A stretch of 64,000 nt of DNA from DATCBF01 sp964401995 (lineage in GTDB: Bacteria > Actinomycetota > Thermoleophilia > Solirubrobacterales > 70-9), in the NCBI GenBank assembly GCA_964401995.1, contig CAYOAP010000003.1:1-64000 (forward strand), in the 5' to 3' direction. The first letter of the stretch is position 1; each line of letters starts with the position of its first letter. The position numbers and the translations under genes are program-made. Positions 1 to 7,887 of the stretch are shown in pieces. Below the pieces are notes generated by a model that saw only the letters and a program-made list of their open reading frames with translations, made no database searches and was not told where the DNA came from.

Positions 1-1229
1 AGGATCGCGGTGCCGAGCACGGCGCCGACCTGGCGGAAGGCGGCGTTGACGGCGCTGGCGGTGGCGAAGCGCTCGTCGGAGATGTCGCGGACCGAGGCTG
101 AGCCCAGGGTCGGGAAGGCGAGGCCGATGCCGATGCCGGTCAGGCAGGCGCCGGGCAGCCAGAGGTGGAGCCAGTCCGGTTCGGCGCCAGCCGAGCGCAG
201 GACCATCACCCCGGCGGCAAAGAACAGGGTGCCGGGGATGATCACGGCGCGGTGGCCGAAGCGGTCGGCGAGCCGGCCGGCCGGGCCGGAGACCAGGGTC
301 GAGAGCGCCGGCCCGGGCAGGGTGGCGAGGCCGGCGTTGAGCAGGCTGTAGCCCCAGACTCCTGTCAAGAAAAGCACGTTGCCCAAGATGAGCGAGAAGA
401 AGGCCGCCGCGAAGAGCAGGGTGCCGAGGTTGCCGACCCGGAACGAGCGCTCGGCGAACAGCGCCGGCTCGACGATCGGGCGCGGATGGCTGCGGCTGCG
501 GGCGACGACGATGCCGAGCAGGACAGCCGAGGCGGCGAAGGCACCCAGCACTGCCGCCGAGGTCCAGCCCCAGTCGTTGCCCTCGACTATGCCCAGGGTG
601 ACGAGGGCGAGGCTGAGCGCCAGCAGCCCCGCGCCGGGCAGGTCGGGCAGGCGGCTGTCGGCGATCGGCCGCTGCGGCAGCCGGGTGCGCCCGGCCCAGA
701 GGATCGCCGCGCCCAGCGGCAGGTTGACGAGGAAGACAAGGCGCCAGTCGGCGGCGTCGACGAGCGCGCCGCCCAGGGTCGGGCCGACCGCCGCGGCGGC
801 AGCGGCGGCGGCACCCCAGAGGCCGACTCCGGTCGCCCGCTTCTCGGGCGGGAAGCTGTCGAGGACGATCGCCAGCGAGGTCGGCGCGATCAGTGCCGCG
901 CCGATGCCCTGGATGACGCGGAAGGCAATCAGCAGCTCAAGCGAAGGCGCGGCGGCGCAGAGGGCGCTGGCCACGGTGAAGCCGGCGATGCCGGCGAGGA
1001 AGATGCGTTTGTGGCCGAAGCGGTCGGCCAGCCCACCGGCCGGGACCAGCAGGGCGGCGATGACGACGAAGTAGCCGTCGAGCACCCAGGAGAGGGCGTC
1101 GCGGCCAGATCCGGTGAAGGAGGCAGCGATGTCCGGAAAGGCGATGTTGACGATCGTCGTGTCGAGGAAGGCAAGGAAGGCCCCGGTGCAGGCGATCAGG
1201 ACTGCCGCTCTATGCCCACGGTCATACAT
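1..1229 (-). CDS. MFS drug-efflux transporter (DHA2/EmrB-QacA type), C-terminus beyond window
   Basis: Proton-driven multidrug exporter of the major facilitator superfamily, in the cytoplasmic membrane. The reverse-strand frame from ATG 1229 is open to base 1 (about 409 codons). It begins MYDRGHRAAVLIACTGAFLA, followed by the FLDTTIVNIAFPDI motif of TM1 that marks the 14-TM EmrB/QacA family, then a motif A-like GLADRFGHKR and a motif C-like GPTLGG. The 3' end lies outside the window, so total length is unknown. It is divergent from a TetR gene 18 bp away, the usual layout for a repressor controlling its efflux pump. A TATAGT box (1238-1243, reverse) ends 8 nt before the ATG, so the mRNA may be leaderless. 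Substrate cannot be told from the sequence. Confidence 0.88.
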   Translation of the reverse strand, partial: MYDRGHRAAVLIACTGAFLAFLDTTIVNIAFPDIAASFTGSGRDALSWVLDGYFVVIAALLVPAGGLADRFGHKRIFLAGIAGFTVASALCAAAPSLELLIAFRVIQGIGAALIAPTSLAIVLDSFPPEKRATGVGLWGAAAAAAAAVGPTLGGALVDAADWRLVFLVNLPLGAAILWAGRTRLPQRPIADSRLPDLPGAGLLALSLALVTLGIVEGNDWGWTSAAVLGAFAASAVLLGIVVARSRSHPRPIVEPALFAERSFRVGNLGTLLFAAAFFSLILGNVLFLTGVWGYSLLNAGLATLPGPALSTLVSGPAGRLADRFGHRAVIIPGTLFFAAGVMVLRSAGAEPDWLHLWLPGACLTGIGIGLAFPTLGSASVRDISDERFATASAVNAAFRQVGAVLGTAI

Positions 1230-1263
1230 CGGCGGCGACTATAGACTATGACGATGGGCATAG
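1210..1263. promoter_or_regulatory. Twin TetR-type operators flanking a symmetric bidirectional -10
   Basis: Two 16 bp near-palindromes of the form TATG-N8-CATA lie at 1211-1226 and 1247-1262. They are inverted copies of each other (15 of 17 positions match over 1210-1226 and 1247-1263) and their centres are 36 bp apart. Each overlaps one of the two divergent start codons. Between them ACTATAGA (1238-1245) reads TATAGT on the reverse and TATAGA on the forward strand, 8 nt before ATG 1229 and 8 nt before ATG 1254. A repressor on both sites would block both genes. That the adjacent TetR protein binds here is inference. Confidence 0.6.
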
Positions 1264-1889
1264 CGAGACTGGCCGATGGACAGCCACCCGAGCCGAAGCG
1301 GCGCGACGGGCGCGAGCGGCTGCTCGACGGCGCCGGCCGGCTGCTCGCCGAGCGCGGCTACGCGGCGATGGAGCTGCGCGACGTCGCCGAGCGCGGCAAC
1401 GCCCCGCGCGGCTCGATCTACCACCACTTCCCCGGCGGCAAGGCCCAGCTCGCCGCCGAGGCGACCGAGGTCGACGGCATCCGCGTCCGCACGTCGATCG
1501 AAAACTCGCTGGCCGAGCGCGGCCTGAAGGAGACGCTGGCGATGTTCGGCGAGCTCTTCCGCCGCCGCGCCGACGAGCACCCCGAGCGGATCGGCTGCCC
1601 GATCGCCGCCGCCGCGATGGCGCGGCCCGAGGACCCGGCGCTCGCCGCCGCCGCAACCGCCGCCTTCCAGAGCTGGGAGGGCACGATCGCCGACGCCCTG
1701 GTCAAAGAGGGCGTCAAGCCGAAACAGGCGGCGACTTTCGCCGCGGTCGTCGTCTCGACGATCGAGGGAGCGCTGCTGCGCACCCGGGCCGCCGGCAGCC
1801 ACGCTCCGCTCGACGACGCTGTCGACGGGCTGGGCCAGGCACTCGACAGCCTTTTGAATGCGGCTTCCTCGCGTCGCGCCCCGGCCTGA
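1248..1889 (+). CDS. TetR-family repressor (LmrA/YxaF-like)
   Basis: DNA-binding repressor of 213 residues. The N-terminal helix-turn-helix spans about residues 20-65, with the typical GSIYHHFPGGKAQL recognition helix and its exit. The C-terminal ligand domain has the GCPIAAAAM segment seen in LmrA/YxaF-type regulators of multidrug pumps. The start may be ATG 1248 or ATG 1254 (MGIARLADG); the second fits a leaderless mRNA with the TATAGA box 8 nt upstream. It is divergent from the MFS transporter and probably represses both itself and the pump. The 3' end is 85 bp before the chosen purF start. The inducer is unknown. Confidence 0.9.
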   Translation: MTMGIARLADGQPPEPKRRDGRERLLDGAGRLLAERGYAAMELRDVAERGNAPRGSIYHHFPGGKAQLAAEATEVDGIRVRTSIENSLAERGLKETLAMFGELFRRRADEHPERIGCPIAAAAMARPEDPALAAAATAAFQSWEGTIADALVKEGVKPKQAATFAAVVVSTIEGALLRTRAAGSHAPLDDAVDGLGQALDSLLNAASSRRAPA

Positions 1890-1974
1890 TCCCTCCCCGC
1901 TGCTACCCTGCCCCGGTAGGCAGTCCGCCTGCGCGTCACGTCCTTCAAAACCCGAGGAAAGCGCGCTTTTAACC

Positions 1975-3414
1975 TTGATCGAGCGGCCTCTCACCGACCG
2001 CGATGGACCGCGCGACGAGTGCGGGGTCTTTGGCGTATTCGCTCCCGGCCACGACGTCTCGCGGCTCGCCTACTTCAGCCTCTATGCGCTCCAGCACCGC
2101 GGCCAGGAGTCGGCCGGGATCGCCACCTGCGAGGGCGGCCACATCACCACCCTGCGCGACTCGGGCCTGGTCTCCCAGGTCTTCGACGAGGAGAAGCTGC
2201 GGGCGCTGGAGGGCGACATGGCGATCGGGCACGTCCGCTACTCGACCACCGGCGGCGGCTCCTGGGAGAACGCGCAGCCGGTCTGGCGCGACGACGGCCG
2301 CGAGCTGGCCCTCGCCCACAACGGCAACCTGACCAACGCGGTCGAGCTCTGGGGCGAGCTGAAGGAGCGCGGGATCGACTTCCGCGGCACCTCCGACTCC
2401 GAGATCATGGCAGCGCTGCTCTCCTCCAACGACGGCAAATACATCGAGGACGTGGTCACCGACGTGATGCCGCGGCTGCAGGGCGCCTACTCGACCGTGG
2501 TGATGACCAAGCACGCGATCGTCGCCTTCCGCGACCCGCACGGGGTGCGGCCGCTCTCGCTCGGCCGGCTCGACGACCGCTTCGTCGTCGCCTCGGAGAG
2601 CTGCGCCTTCGACATCATCGGCGCCGAGCTGATGCGCGAAGTCCACCCCGGCGAGATGATCTCGCTGACCGAGCGCGGGCTCGAGACCCGCCAGGTGGTG
2701 AAGGCCGAGACACCGGCCCGCTGCGTCTTCGAGCACATCTACTTCTCCCGGCCCGACAGCCGCCTAGAGGGCAAAGTCCTGCAGCAGGTGCGGGGACGGA
2801 TGGGCGAGAACCTCTGGCGCGAGGCGCCGGTCGAAGCCGACCTGGTGATCGCCGTGCCGGACTCCGGCAACCCGGCGGCGGCGGGCTTCGCCCGAGCCTC
2901 GGGGCTGCCGCGCGACGACGGCCTGATCAAGAACCGCTACGTCGCCCGCACCTTCATCCAGCCCGGCCAGGAGCTGCGCAAGCACGGCCTGCGGCTGAAG
3001 TTCAACCCGCTGCCGGAGATCGTCACCGGCCAGCGGATCGTCGTCGTCGACGACTCGATCGTGCGCGGCAACACCACCCGCCAGATCGTCGGCATGCTGC
3101 GCGACGCCGGCGCCCACGAGGTCCACCTGCGGATCTCGGCGCCGCCGATCCGCAACCCCTGCCACTACGGCGTCGACATGTCGACCCGCGAGGAGATGAT
3201 CGCCCACAAGCGCAGCATCGAGGAGATCGCCGAGGAGCTCGACGCCGACTCGCTCGCCTACCTCTCACTGGAGGGCGTCTACGACGCGATCGGGACGCCC
3301 GCCGAGGATCACTGCGATGCCTGCTTCACCGGCCGCTACCCGCTTGGGGACGACGAAGACGCCGATGGCAAATCGGCGCTGGAAGACATCGCCGTAGTTC
3401 CCGCCGGCAGCTAG
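1975..3414 (+). CDS. purF: Amidophosphoribosyltransferase, [4Fe-4S] type
   Basis: First step of purine synthesis: glutamine + PRPP to 5-phosphoribosylamine. TTG 1975 is chosen because it leaves a 15-residue propeptide before the nucleophile Cys16 (DECGVFGVF), as in Bacillus-type PurF; a longer frame from ATG 1858 would overlap the TetR gene. A GAGGAAA lies at 1954-1960. The N-terminal glutamine amidotransferase domain has RYSTTGG and NGNLTN; the C-terminal phosphoribosyltransferase domain has the PRPP loop VVVDDSIVRGNTTR. Four cysteines stand where the Bacillus enzyme binds its oxygen-sensitive Fe-S cluster (ARCVFEH, RNPCHYG, and the pair in DHCDACF). About 479 residues. Its 3' end overlaps the convergent repeat-protein gene by 4 bp. 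Confidence 0.96.
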   Translation: MIERPLTDRDGPRDECGVFGVFAPGHDVSRLAYFSLYALQHRGQESAGIATCEGGHITTLRDSGLVSQVFDEEKLRALEGDMAIGHVRYSTTGGGSWENAQPVWRDDGRELALAHNGNLTNAVELWGELKERGIDFRGTSDSEIMAALLSSNDGKYIEDVVTDVMPRLQGAYSTVVMTKHAIVAFRDPHGVRPLSLGRLDDRFVVASESCAFDIIGAELMREVHPGEMISLTERGLETRQVVKAETPARCVFEHIYFSRPDSRLEGKVLQQVRGRMGENLWREAPVEADLVIAVPDSGNPAAAGFARASGLPRDDGLIKNRYVARTFIQPGQELRKHGLRLKFNPLPEIVTGQRIVVVDDSIVRGNTTRQIVGMLRDAGAHEVHLRISAPPIRNPCHYGVDMSTREEMIAHKRSIEEIAEELDADSLAYLSLEGVYDAIGTPAEDHCDACFTGRYPLGDDEDADGKSALEDIAVVPAGS

Positions 3415-6400
3415 CCGCGCTTCCTGACGGGCCGGTGGCGTTTGCCTCTCTTGCTGACGCACTTCTCCTTGCCGTGAATCCAGATCTTCTTGAAGCCCGG
3501 CTTGCACTTGAGCGGCTTCTTGGCCGTTGCGAGAGGCGGCGGGACGGACGAAGTGGGTGCCGGGGTGGTTGCTCCGGTCGGAGCTGCCACGAAAGTCGCC
3601 GTCACCGTCACGTCGCTGCCGAGGCTGACCTGGCAGGTGCCAGTGCCTGCGCAACCGCCCCCTGACCAGCCGGCAAAGGTCGAGCTGGGCGATGGGGTCG
3701 CAGTGAGGGTGACAGCGGCCGTCGGGGCAAATTCGTGGTTGCAGATCACGCCGCAGTCGATGCCAGCGGGGCCGGAGGAGACGGTGCCCGACCCAGACCC
3801 CGCTTTGACGACCGAGAGCAGGTGCGTCAACGTATCCGCTCCTCGCAGGTGGAGTTCGAAATGCCCTTCTTCGCCGCTGCCCCCCGCCACCGCGAGGTGG
3901 TATGTGGTGCCACTGACGACGGCGAAGGAGACGCTCGCGCCTTCGCTGCATTCGCCGCTGCCGACGGTGGTTGCGACCGGGGTGAGGGAACCCATCGCGT
4001 TGCCGGTGTAGATGCCGAGCAGGGGGTCGAATCCCGCGGCGCAGGCGTCAAGCCTTACGGTCCCATTCTTCTGCGGCGTCCATGAGTACCAGACCGAGTG
4101 GCCGCCGACGCCGCCCGGCTCGCCAACCTGCGTGGTGGCCAGGCTCGTCGAGCCCGGGAGGTACCAGCCGAGCGAGCCAGGGATCTTCGTCGCCGATCCG
4201 AAATCGTCGTTTCCAGGGCGGCCGTCGACATGCAGTTCCAGCAGACCTTCGGCGCCGGATTTGCCGTCGACCGCGATTCGGTAAGTGGTGTTGGCGGCCG
4301 CCGGAAAGCTGACCCTGCTCCCCGGCGCGCATTTGCCGCTGCCATCGTCGTTGCTCTGGACCGGGGTCAGGCCGTTCAGTTTCACCCCGGTGTAGACCGC
4401 TAGAAGCGTGTCGAAGCGGCTGCCGCAAGTGTCGGCGCTAACCGTGCCGCTGCTCGGCGCGGTCCACTTGAACCAGACCGAGTGCCCGCCGGCGTTGCCG
4501 CCATGGTCTGGCTCGCCTACCTGCTTGGTGGCGAATCGGTTCGACCCGAACAACCATCCCGCCGGCAACCCGCCCCCCAGGGGCTGCGCGTGCCCAAAGT
4601 CGTCGTTTGGCGCGGCGCCTTCGACTAACAGCTGGAACTGCCCCGTGGTGCCCTGCTTGCCATCGACCACGATCGCGTATCCGACTTCGGCAACGGCATC
4701 GAAGTGGACTTCGCTGTCGGTGTTGCGACAGCCCTGCCTTATCGCGCCGTCGTCGTTGCTCACGAGTTCGTGGAGGTTGGAGACCTGACTGCCGCCGTCG
4801 TAGACGCCGAGCAGCGCGTCAAGGCTGCCGCTGTGGGTACAGGTCGAGATTGAAACCGGGCCATTGACTGGGGCGGTCCAGACAAACCAGAGTGAGTGGC
4901 CGCCGGGGTCGCCAGCGTGGTTGGGCTCGCCCGCCTCCTTGGTCGCCAACTTCATGTCACCGGACCCGTAGGACGGGAGGAATCGAGAGAGCAGCGCCGC
5001 TTTCGCGAAGGTGTCGTTGGCGGGGGGCCGCTCGATATCGAGGGCGAACCGCCCCACACCGTTCTTGGTGTCGACGGCGATCTTGTAGGCGGCGCCGGAA
5101 ACGGCGTCGAACTCGACCTCGCTGCTGCCGGTCGACGATTCGCAGCGTTCGTCGGGCGATGCGCCCGCCGCATCGTCGTTGCTTGCCACCGGCGTCAGAG
5201 CGTTGACAGCCGCGCCGGTGTAGACGGCGAGCAGGGTGTCAGTGTCGCCGCTGGCGCCGCAGGCGGAGATGTCCACCTTGCCACTATTCGGGGCGGTCCA
5301 TGAGTACCAGACCGAGTGGCCGCCGGGGTTCCCGGCGTGGTCGGGCTCACCCGCCTGCTTGGTGGCAAGGATCGTCGTGCCACCAGGGGCGATCGGTTCG
5401 GTCGGGAGGACCTGCGCCGCGACGAATTCGTCGTTCTGCGGCCGGCCGTTCAGTTCAAGCGAGAAGAGCCCTCCGCTGCTGCTCTTGCTGTCGACGGCGA
5501 TCCAGTAGGTCGTGCCGGACACGGCGTCGAACTCGACCTCGCTGCCAATCTCCCTGCAGGCCGCGGCTGAGTCGTCGTTGCTCACAACCGGCGTCAAGGC
5601 GTTGACGGCCGCGCCAGTGTAGACGGCGAGCAAGGTGTCAGGGTTGGTTTCCCCGTAGGGGCAGGTCGAGAATGCGACTGGGCCGCTCGCGCTCGGCGTC
5701 CATGAGTACCAGACCGAGTGGCCGCCGGGATCGCCGGCGTGGTCGGGCTCGCCCGCCTGCTTGGTGGCGGCGGCGGTGTTCCCCAACACTGAGGAACCCG
5801 GTTCCACCGGGGCCGGGGTCGCGGCTGAGAAGTCGTCGTTGGCTGGCAAGCCTTCACCGCTGAGGCTGAAATTGCCCACGCTGCCGTTCTTGCCGTCGAC
5901 CGCGATCCAGTAAGTGGTCCCGGCGCTGACGGTCAGACGAACTGCGGCATCGGATTCGCGACAGCTCTGGTTGGAGGCGTCGTCGTTCGAGGCAAAGGCG
6001 GAGAGGCTTCCTAGACTCGAGCCCGTGTAGACGGCGAGCAGGGCATCGAGGGTGCCCGAGGTGGTGCAAGTCGAAATCCGGACCTTGCCGCTCGTGGTCG
6101 GCGTCCACGAGTACCAGAGCGAGTGGCCGCCGGGGTCGCCGGCGTGGTCGGGCTCGCCCGCCTGCTTGGTGGCGAACCCGTTGCTCCCTTCCGCGAAAAA
6201 CGACGGCAAGGCGTTCGAGAGCGTCTGGGCGCCGGCGAAATCGTCGTTCTGCGGCCTCCCACGAATCTTGAGGGCGAACCTGCCGACGCTTCCGTCGGAA
6301 CCGTCGACGGCGATCTTGTACGTGATGCCTGCGACCGCGTCGAAGCTGACTGCGCTATCGGCCCAGCGGCACAGAAGCCGTTCCGGTCCCGGCGCTTCGT

Positions 6401-7169
6401 CGTTGCTGGCAACTTCGGCGAGTGCTCCGAGAGCCGAACCGGTGTAGACCGCGAGCAGGGCATCGAGGGCGGAGGCGGAGCAGGTCGTGATTTCGACCAT
6501 CCCGCTGCTCGTCGGCGTCCACGAGTACCAGACCGAGTGACCACCGGGGTCGCCGGCGTGGTCGGGCTCGCCAAGCTCCTTGGTCGCGATGCGTGTCGTC
6601 CCGGCCACTTCCTGCGGCGGTTCGGCAGCGATCGACGCCGCGTCCGCGAAGTCGTCGTTTGCGGGAGTGTGATTGAACCTGAGCTGGAATGACCCCTGGT
6701 CTCCTTCGCGGCCGTCGACCGCAATCCAGTAGGTAGTCCCCGTCGTCGCTTTGAATTCAGCCTGCGGGAGCTCCGAGAAGAAGCAGTCGGTTGAGAGGGA
6801 GACCCCGTTGTCGGCAACCGGGGTCAGGGAGCCCACCGAGGCACCGGTGTAGACACCGATCAGCAAGTCGACGGAGCCGAAGCAGGCGCTCTGGATCCCG
6901 ATCGGTTCGTTAGCAGCCGGCGTCCACGAGTACCAGACTGAGTGGCCACCGGCGTTGCCGGCATGGTTGGGCTCGCCAGCCTCCTTGCCGGCTCCCAGAT
7001 TATCGCCGGACATGCTCGCCGGCAACGATGCGGGCAAGACAGTCGCGTTGGAAAAAGCATCGTTCGCGGGAGCGGCTTGGGCGGCGGATGAGAAGGTGAG
7101 AATGGCGAGGATCGAAGCCAACCCCAGGAGCACCGCGCGACCGCCCCTCACTATCGGTGACAACGTCAT
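3411..7169 (-). CDS. Large secreted protein with eight beta-rich repeats and a cationic Cys tail
   Basis: About 1,252 residues. ATG 7169 is preferred over the upstream GTG because it has a GGGAG box 7 nt ahead and opens directly on a signal peptide (hydrophobic to about residue 30, cleavage near SSAAQA/AP). Then come eight repeats of about 125-140 residues, each starting (P)xNDxF, with an ATKxxGEPDHAG motif, GGHSVWYSWT, a LLAVYTG strand, SNDD, and TYxIAVDG. They resemble bacterial surface beta-sandwich domains. Next is one divergent InlB-like repeat (about 1140-1200: GWSGGGCAGTGTC) and a Lys/Arg-rich tail with the spaced pair LKCKPGF and EKCVSKRG. Probably exported and held at the cell surface; function unknown. 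It is the reverse-strand neighbour between purF and purN. Confidence 0.85.
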   Translation of the reverse strand: MTLSPIVRGGRAVLLGLASILAILTFSSAAQAAPANDAFSNATVLPASLPASMSGDNLGAGKEAGEPNHAGNAGGHSVWYSWTPAANEPIGIQSACFGSVDLLIGVYTGASVGSLTPVADNGVSLSTDCFFSELPQAEFKATTGTTYWIAVDGREGDQGSFQLRFNHTPANDDFADAASIAAEPPQEVAGTTRIATKELGEPDHAGDPGGHSVWYSWTPTSSGMVEITTCSASALDALLAVYTGSALGALAEVASNDEAPGPERLLCRWADSAVSFDAVAGITYKIAVDGSDGSVGRFALKIRGRPQNDDFAGAQTLSNALPSFFAEGSNGFATKQAGEPDHAGDPGGHSLWYSWTPTTSGKVRISTCTTSGTLDALLAVYTGSSLGSLSAFASNDDASNQSCRESDAAVRLTVSAGTTYWIAVDGKNGSVGNFSLSGEGLPANDDFSAATPAPVEPGSSVLGNTAAATKQAGEPDHAGDPGGHSVWYSWTPSASGPVAFSTCPYGETNPDTLLAVYTGAAVNALTPVVSNDDSAAACREIGSEVEFDAVSGTTYWIAVDSKSSSGGLFSLELNGRPQNDEFVAAQVLPTEPIAPGGTTILATKQAGEPDHAGNPGGHSVWYSWTAPNSGKVDISACGASGDTDTLLAVYTGAAVNALTPVASNDDAAGASPDERCESSTGSSEVEFDAVSGAAYKIAVDTKNGVGRFALDIERPPANDTFAKAALLSRFLPSYGSGDMKLATKEAGEPNHAGDPGGHSLWFVWTAPVNGPVSISTCTHSGSLDALLGVYDGGSQVSNLHELVSNDDGAIRQGCRNTDSEVHFDAVAEVGYAIVVDGKQGTTGQFQLLVEGAAPNDDFGHAQPLGGGLPAGWLFGSNRFATKQVGEPDHGGNAGGHSVWFKWTAPSSGTVSADTCGSRFDTLLAVYTGVKLNGLTPVQSNDDGSGKCAPGSRVSFPAAANTTYRIAVDGKSGAEGLLELHVDGRPGNDDFGSATKIPGSLGWYLPGSTSLATTQVGEPGGVGGHSVWYSWTPQKNGTVRLDACAAGFDPLLGIYTGNAMGSLTPVATTVGSGECSEGASVSFAVVSGTTYHLAVAGGSGEEGHFELHLRGADTLTHLLSVVKAGSGSGTVSSGPAGIDCGVICNHEFAPTAAVTLTATPSPSSTFAGWSGGGCAGTGTCQVSLGSDVTVTATFVAAPTGATTPAPTSSVPPPLATAKKPLKCKPGFKKIWIHGKEKCVSKRGKRHRPVRKRG
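4890..6570 (-). repeat. Tandem near-identical DNA blocks inside the repeat protein gene
   Basis: A stretch encoding GEPDHAGDPGGHSVWYSW recurs almost unchanged near 4890-4950, 5310-5365, 5715-5770, 6110-6170 and 6525-6580, about every 400 bp. The similarity holds at nucleotide level, with the same codons for the GGHSVWYSWT segment, so recent duplication or gene conversion between repeats 2-6 is likely. Repeats 1, 7 and 8 are more diverged. Confidence 0.8.
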
Positions 7170-7266
7170 CCCCCCGCTCCCTTGCCGTGGATCGCCAACC
7201 AAGTCCGCGTACCCTACGCGGAAATTGCTGAATGATTGACATCCTCAGTTGCGCGAAGATGCAGTC

Positions 7267-7887
7267 GTGATCGGCTTCCGCATAGTCGTGCTCGCATCCG
7301 GCAGCGGCACCAACCTACAGGCGATCCTCGGCCGGCTGCACGGCAGAGACGGAGTCGAGGTGGTGGGCGTCGCCTCCGACAAGCCGGGCGCGCGGGCGCT
7401 GGAGCGAGCGCGCGAGGCCGGGGTCGAGACTGCGGTCTTCCCCCGTGACGAGTACGCCGACCGAGCCGCCCGCGATGCCGCAATGAGCGACTGGATCGAG
7501 TCCCGCGGCGCCGACCTCGTCGTCCTCGCCGGCTACATGCAGCTGCTCAGCAACGAGTTCGTCGGCCGCTTCCGCAACCAGATCGTCAATGTCCATCCCG
7601 CCCTGCTGCCGGCCTTCCCCGGGCTCGACGCGATCGGCCAGGCGCTCGAGGCGGGAGTCGAGGTGACCGGCGTCACCGTGCACTTCGTCGACGAGGGGGT
7701 CGACACCGGGCCGGTGATCCTCCAGCGCGAGGTCGCTGTGCCGGCAAACCGAGACCGAGAGGCGTTGGAGGCCACCGTCCACGCGGCCGAGCACGAGCTG
7801 TATCCGGAGGCGATCCGCATGATCGCCGAGGGCAGGGTTAGGATCGCCGCCAGCGGCTCGGTTACCTCGGTCGCAATCGATGAGTGA
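7267..7887 (+). CDS. purN: Phosphoribosylglycinamide formyltransferase
   Basis: Transfers a formyl group from 10-formyl-THF to GAR in purine synthesis. GTG 7267 gives MIGFRIVVLASGSGTNLQ, the usual PurN N-terminus; an in-frame TTG at 7249 is possible. The folate and catalytic residues are visible: Asn and His in NVHPALLPAF, and the Asp in the HFVDEGVDTGPVI loop. About 206 residues, normal for the family. The stop overlaps the purH start by 8 bp, so the two are translationally coupled. It starts about 100 bp from the divergent repeat-protein gene. Confidence 0.95.
   Translation: MIGFRIVVLASGSGTNLQAILGRLHGRDGVEVVGVASDKPGARALERAREAGVETAVFPRDEYADRAARDAAMSDWIESRGADLVVLAGYMQLLSNEFVGRFRNQIVNVHPALLPAFPGLDAIGQALEAGVEVTGVTVHFVDEGVDTGPVILQREVAVPANRDREALEATVHAAEHELYPEAIRMIAEGRVRIAASGSVTSVAIDE

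Noticed and set aside
165..1244. Long forward frame opposite the MFS gene
   Set aside because: Low-complexity Gly/Glu/Arg text from codon-position GC on the other strand; the reverse frame holds clear MFS motifs.
2019..3665. 548-codon forward frame over purF
   Set aside because: Arg/Pro-rich shadow in another frame; purF has all catalytic residues.
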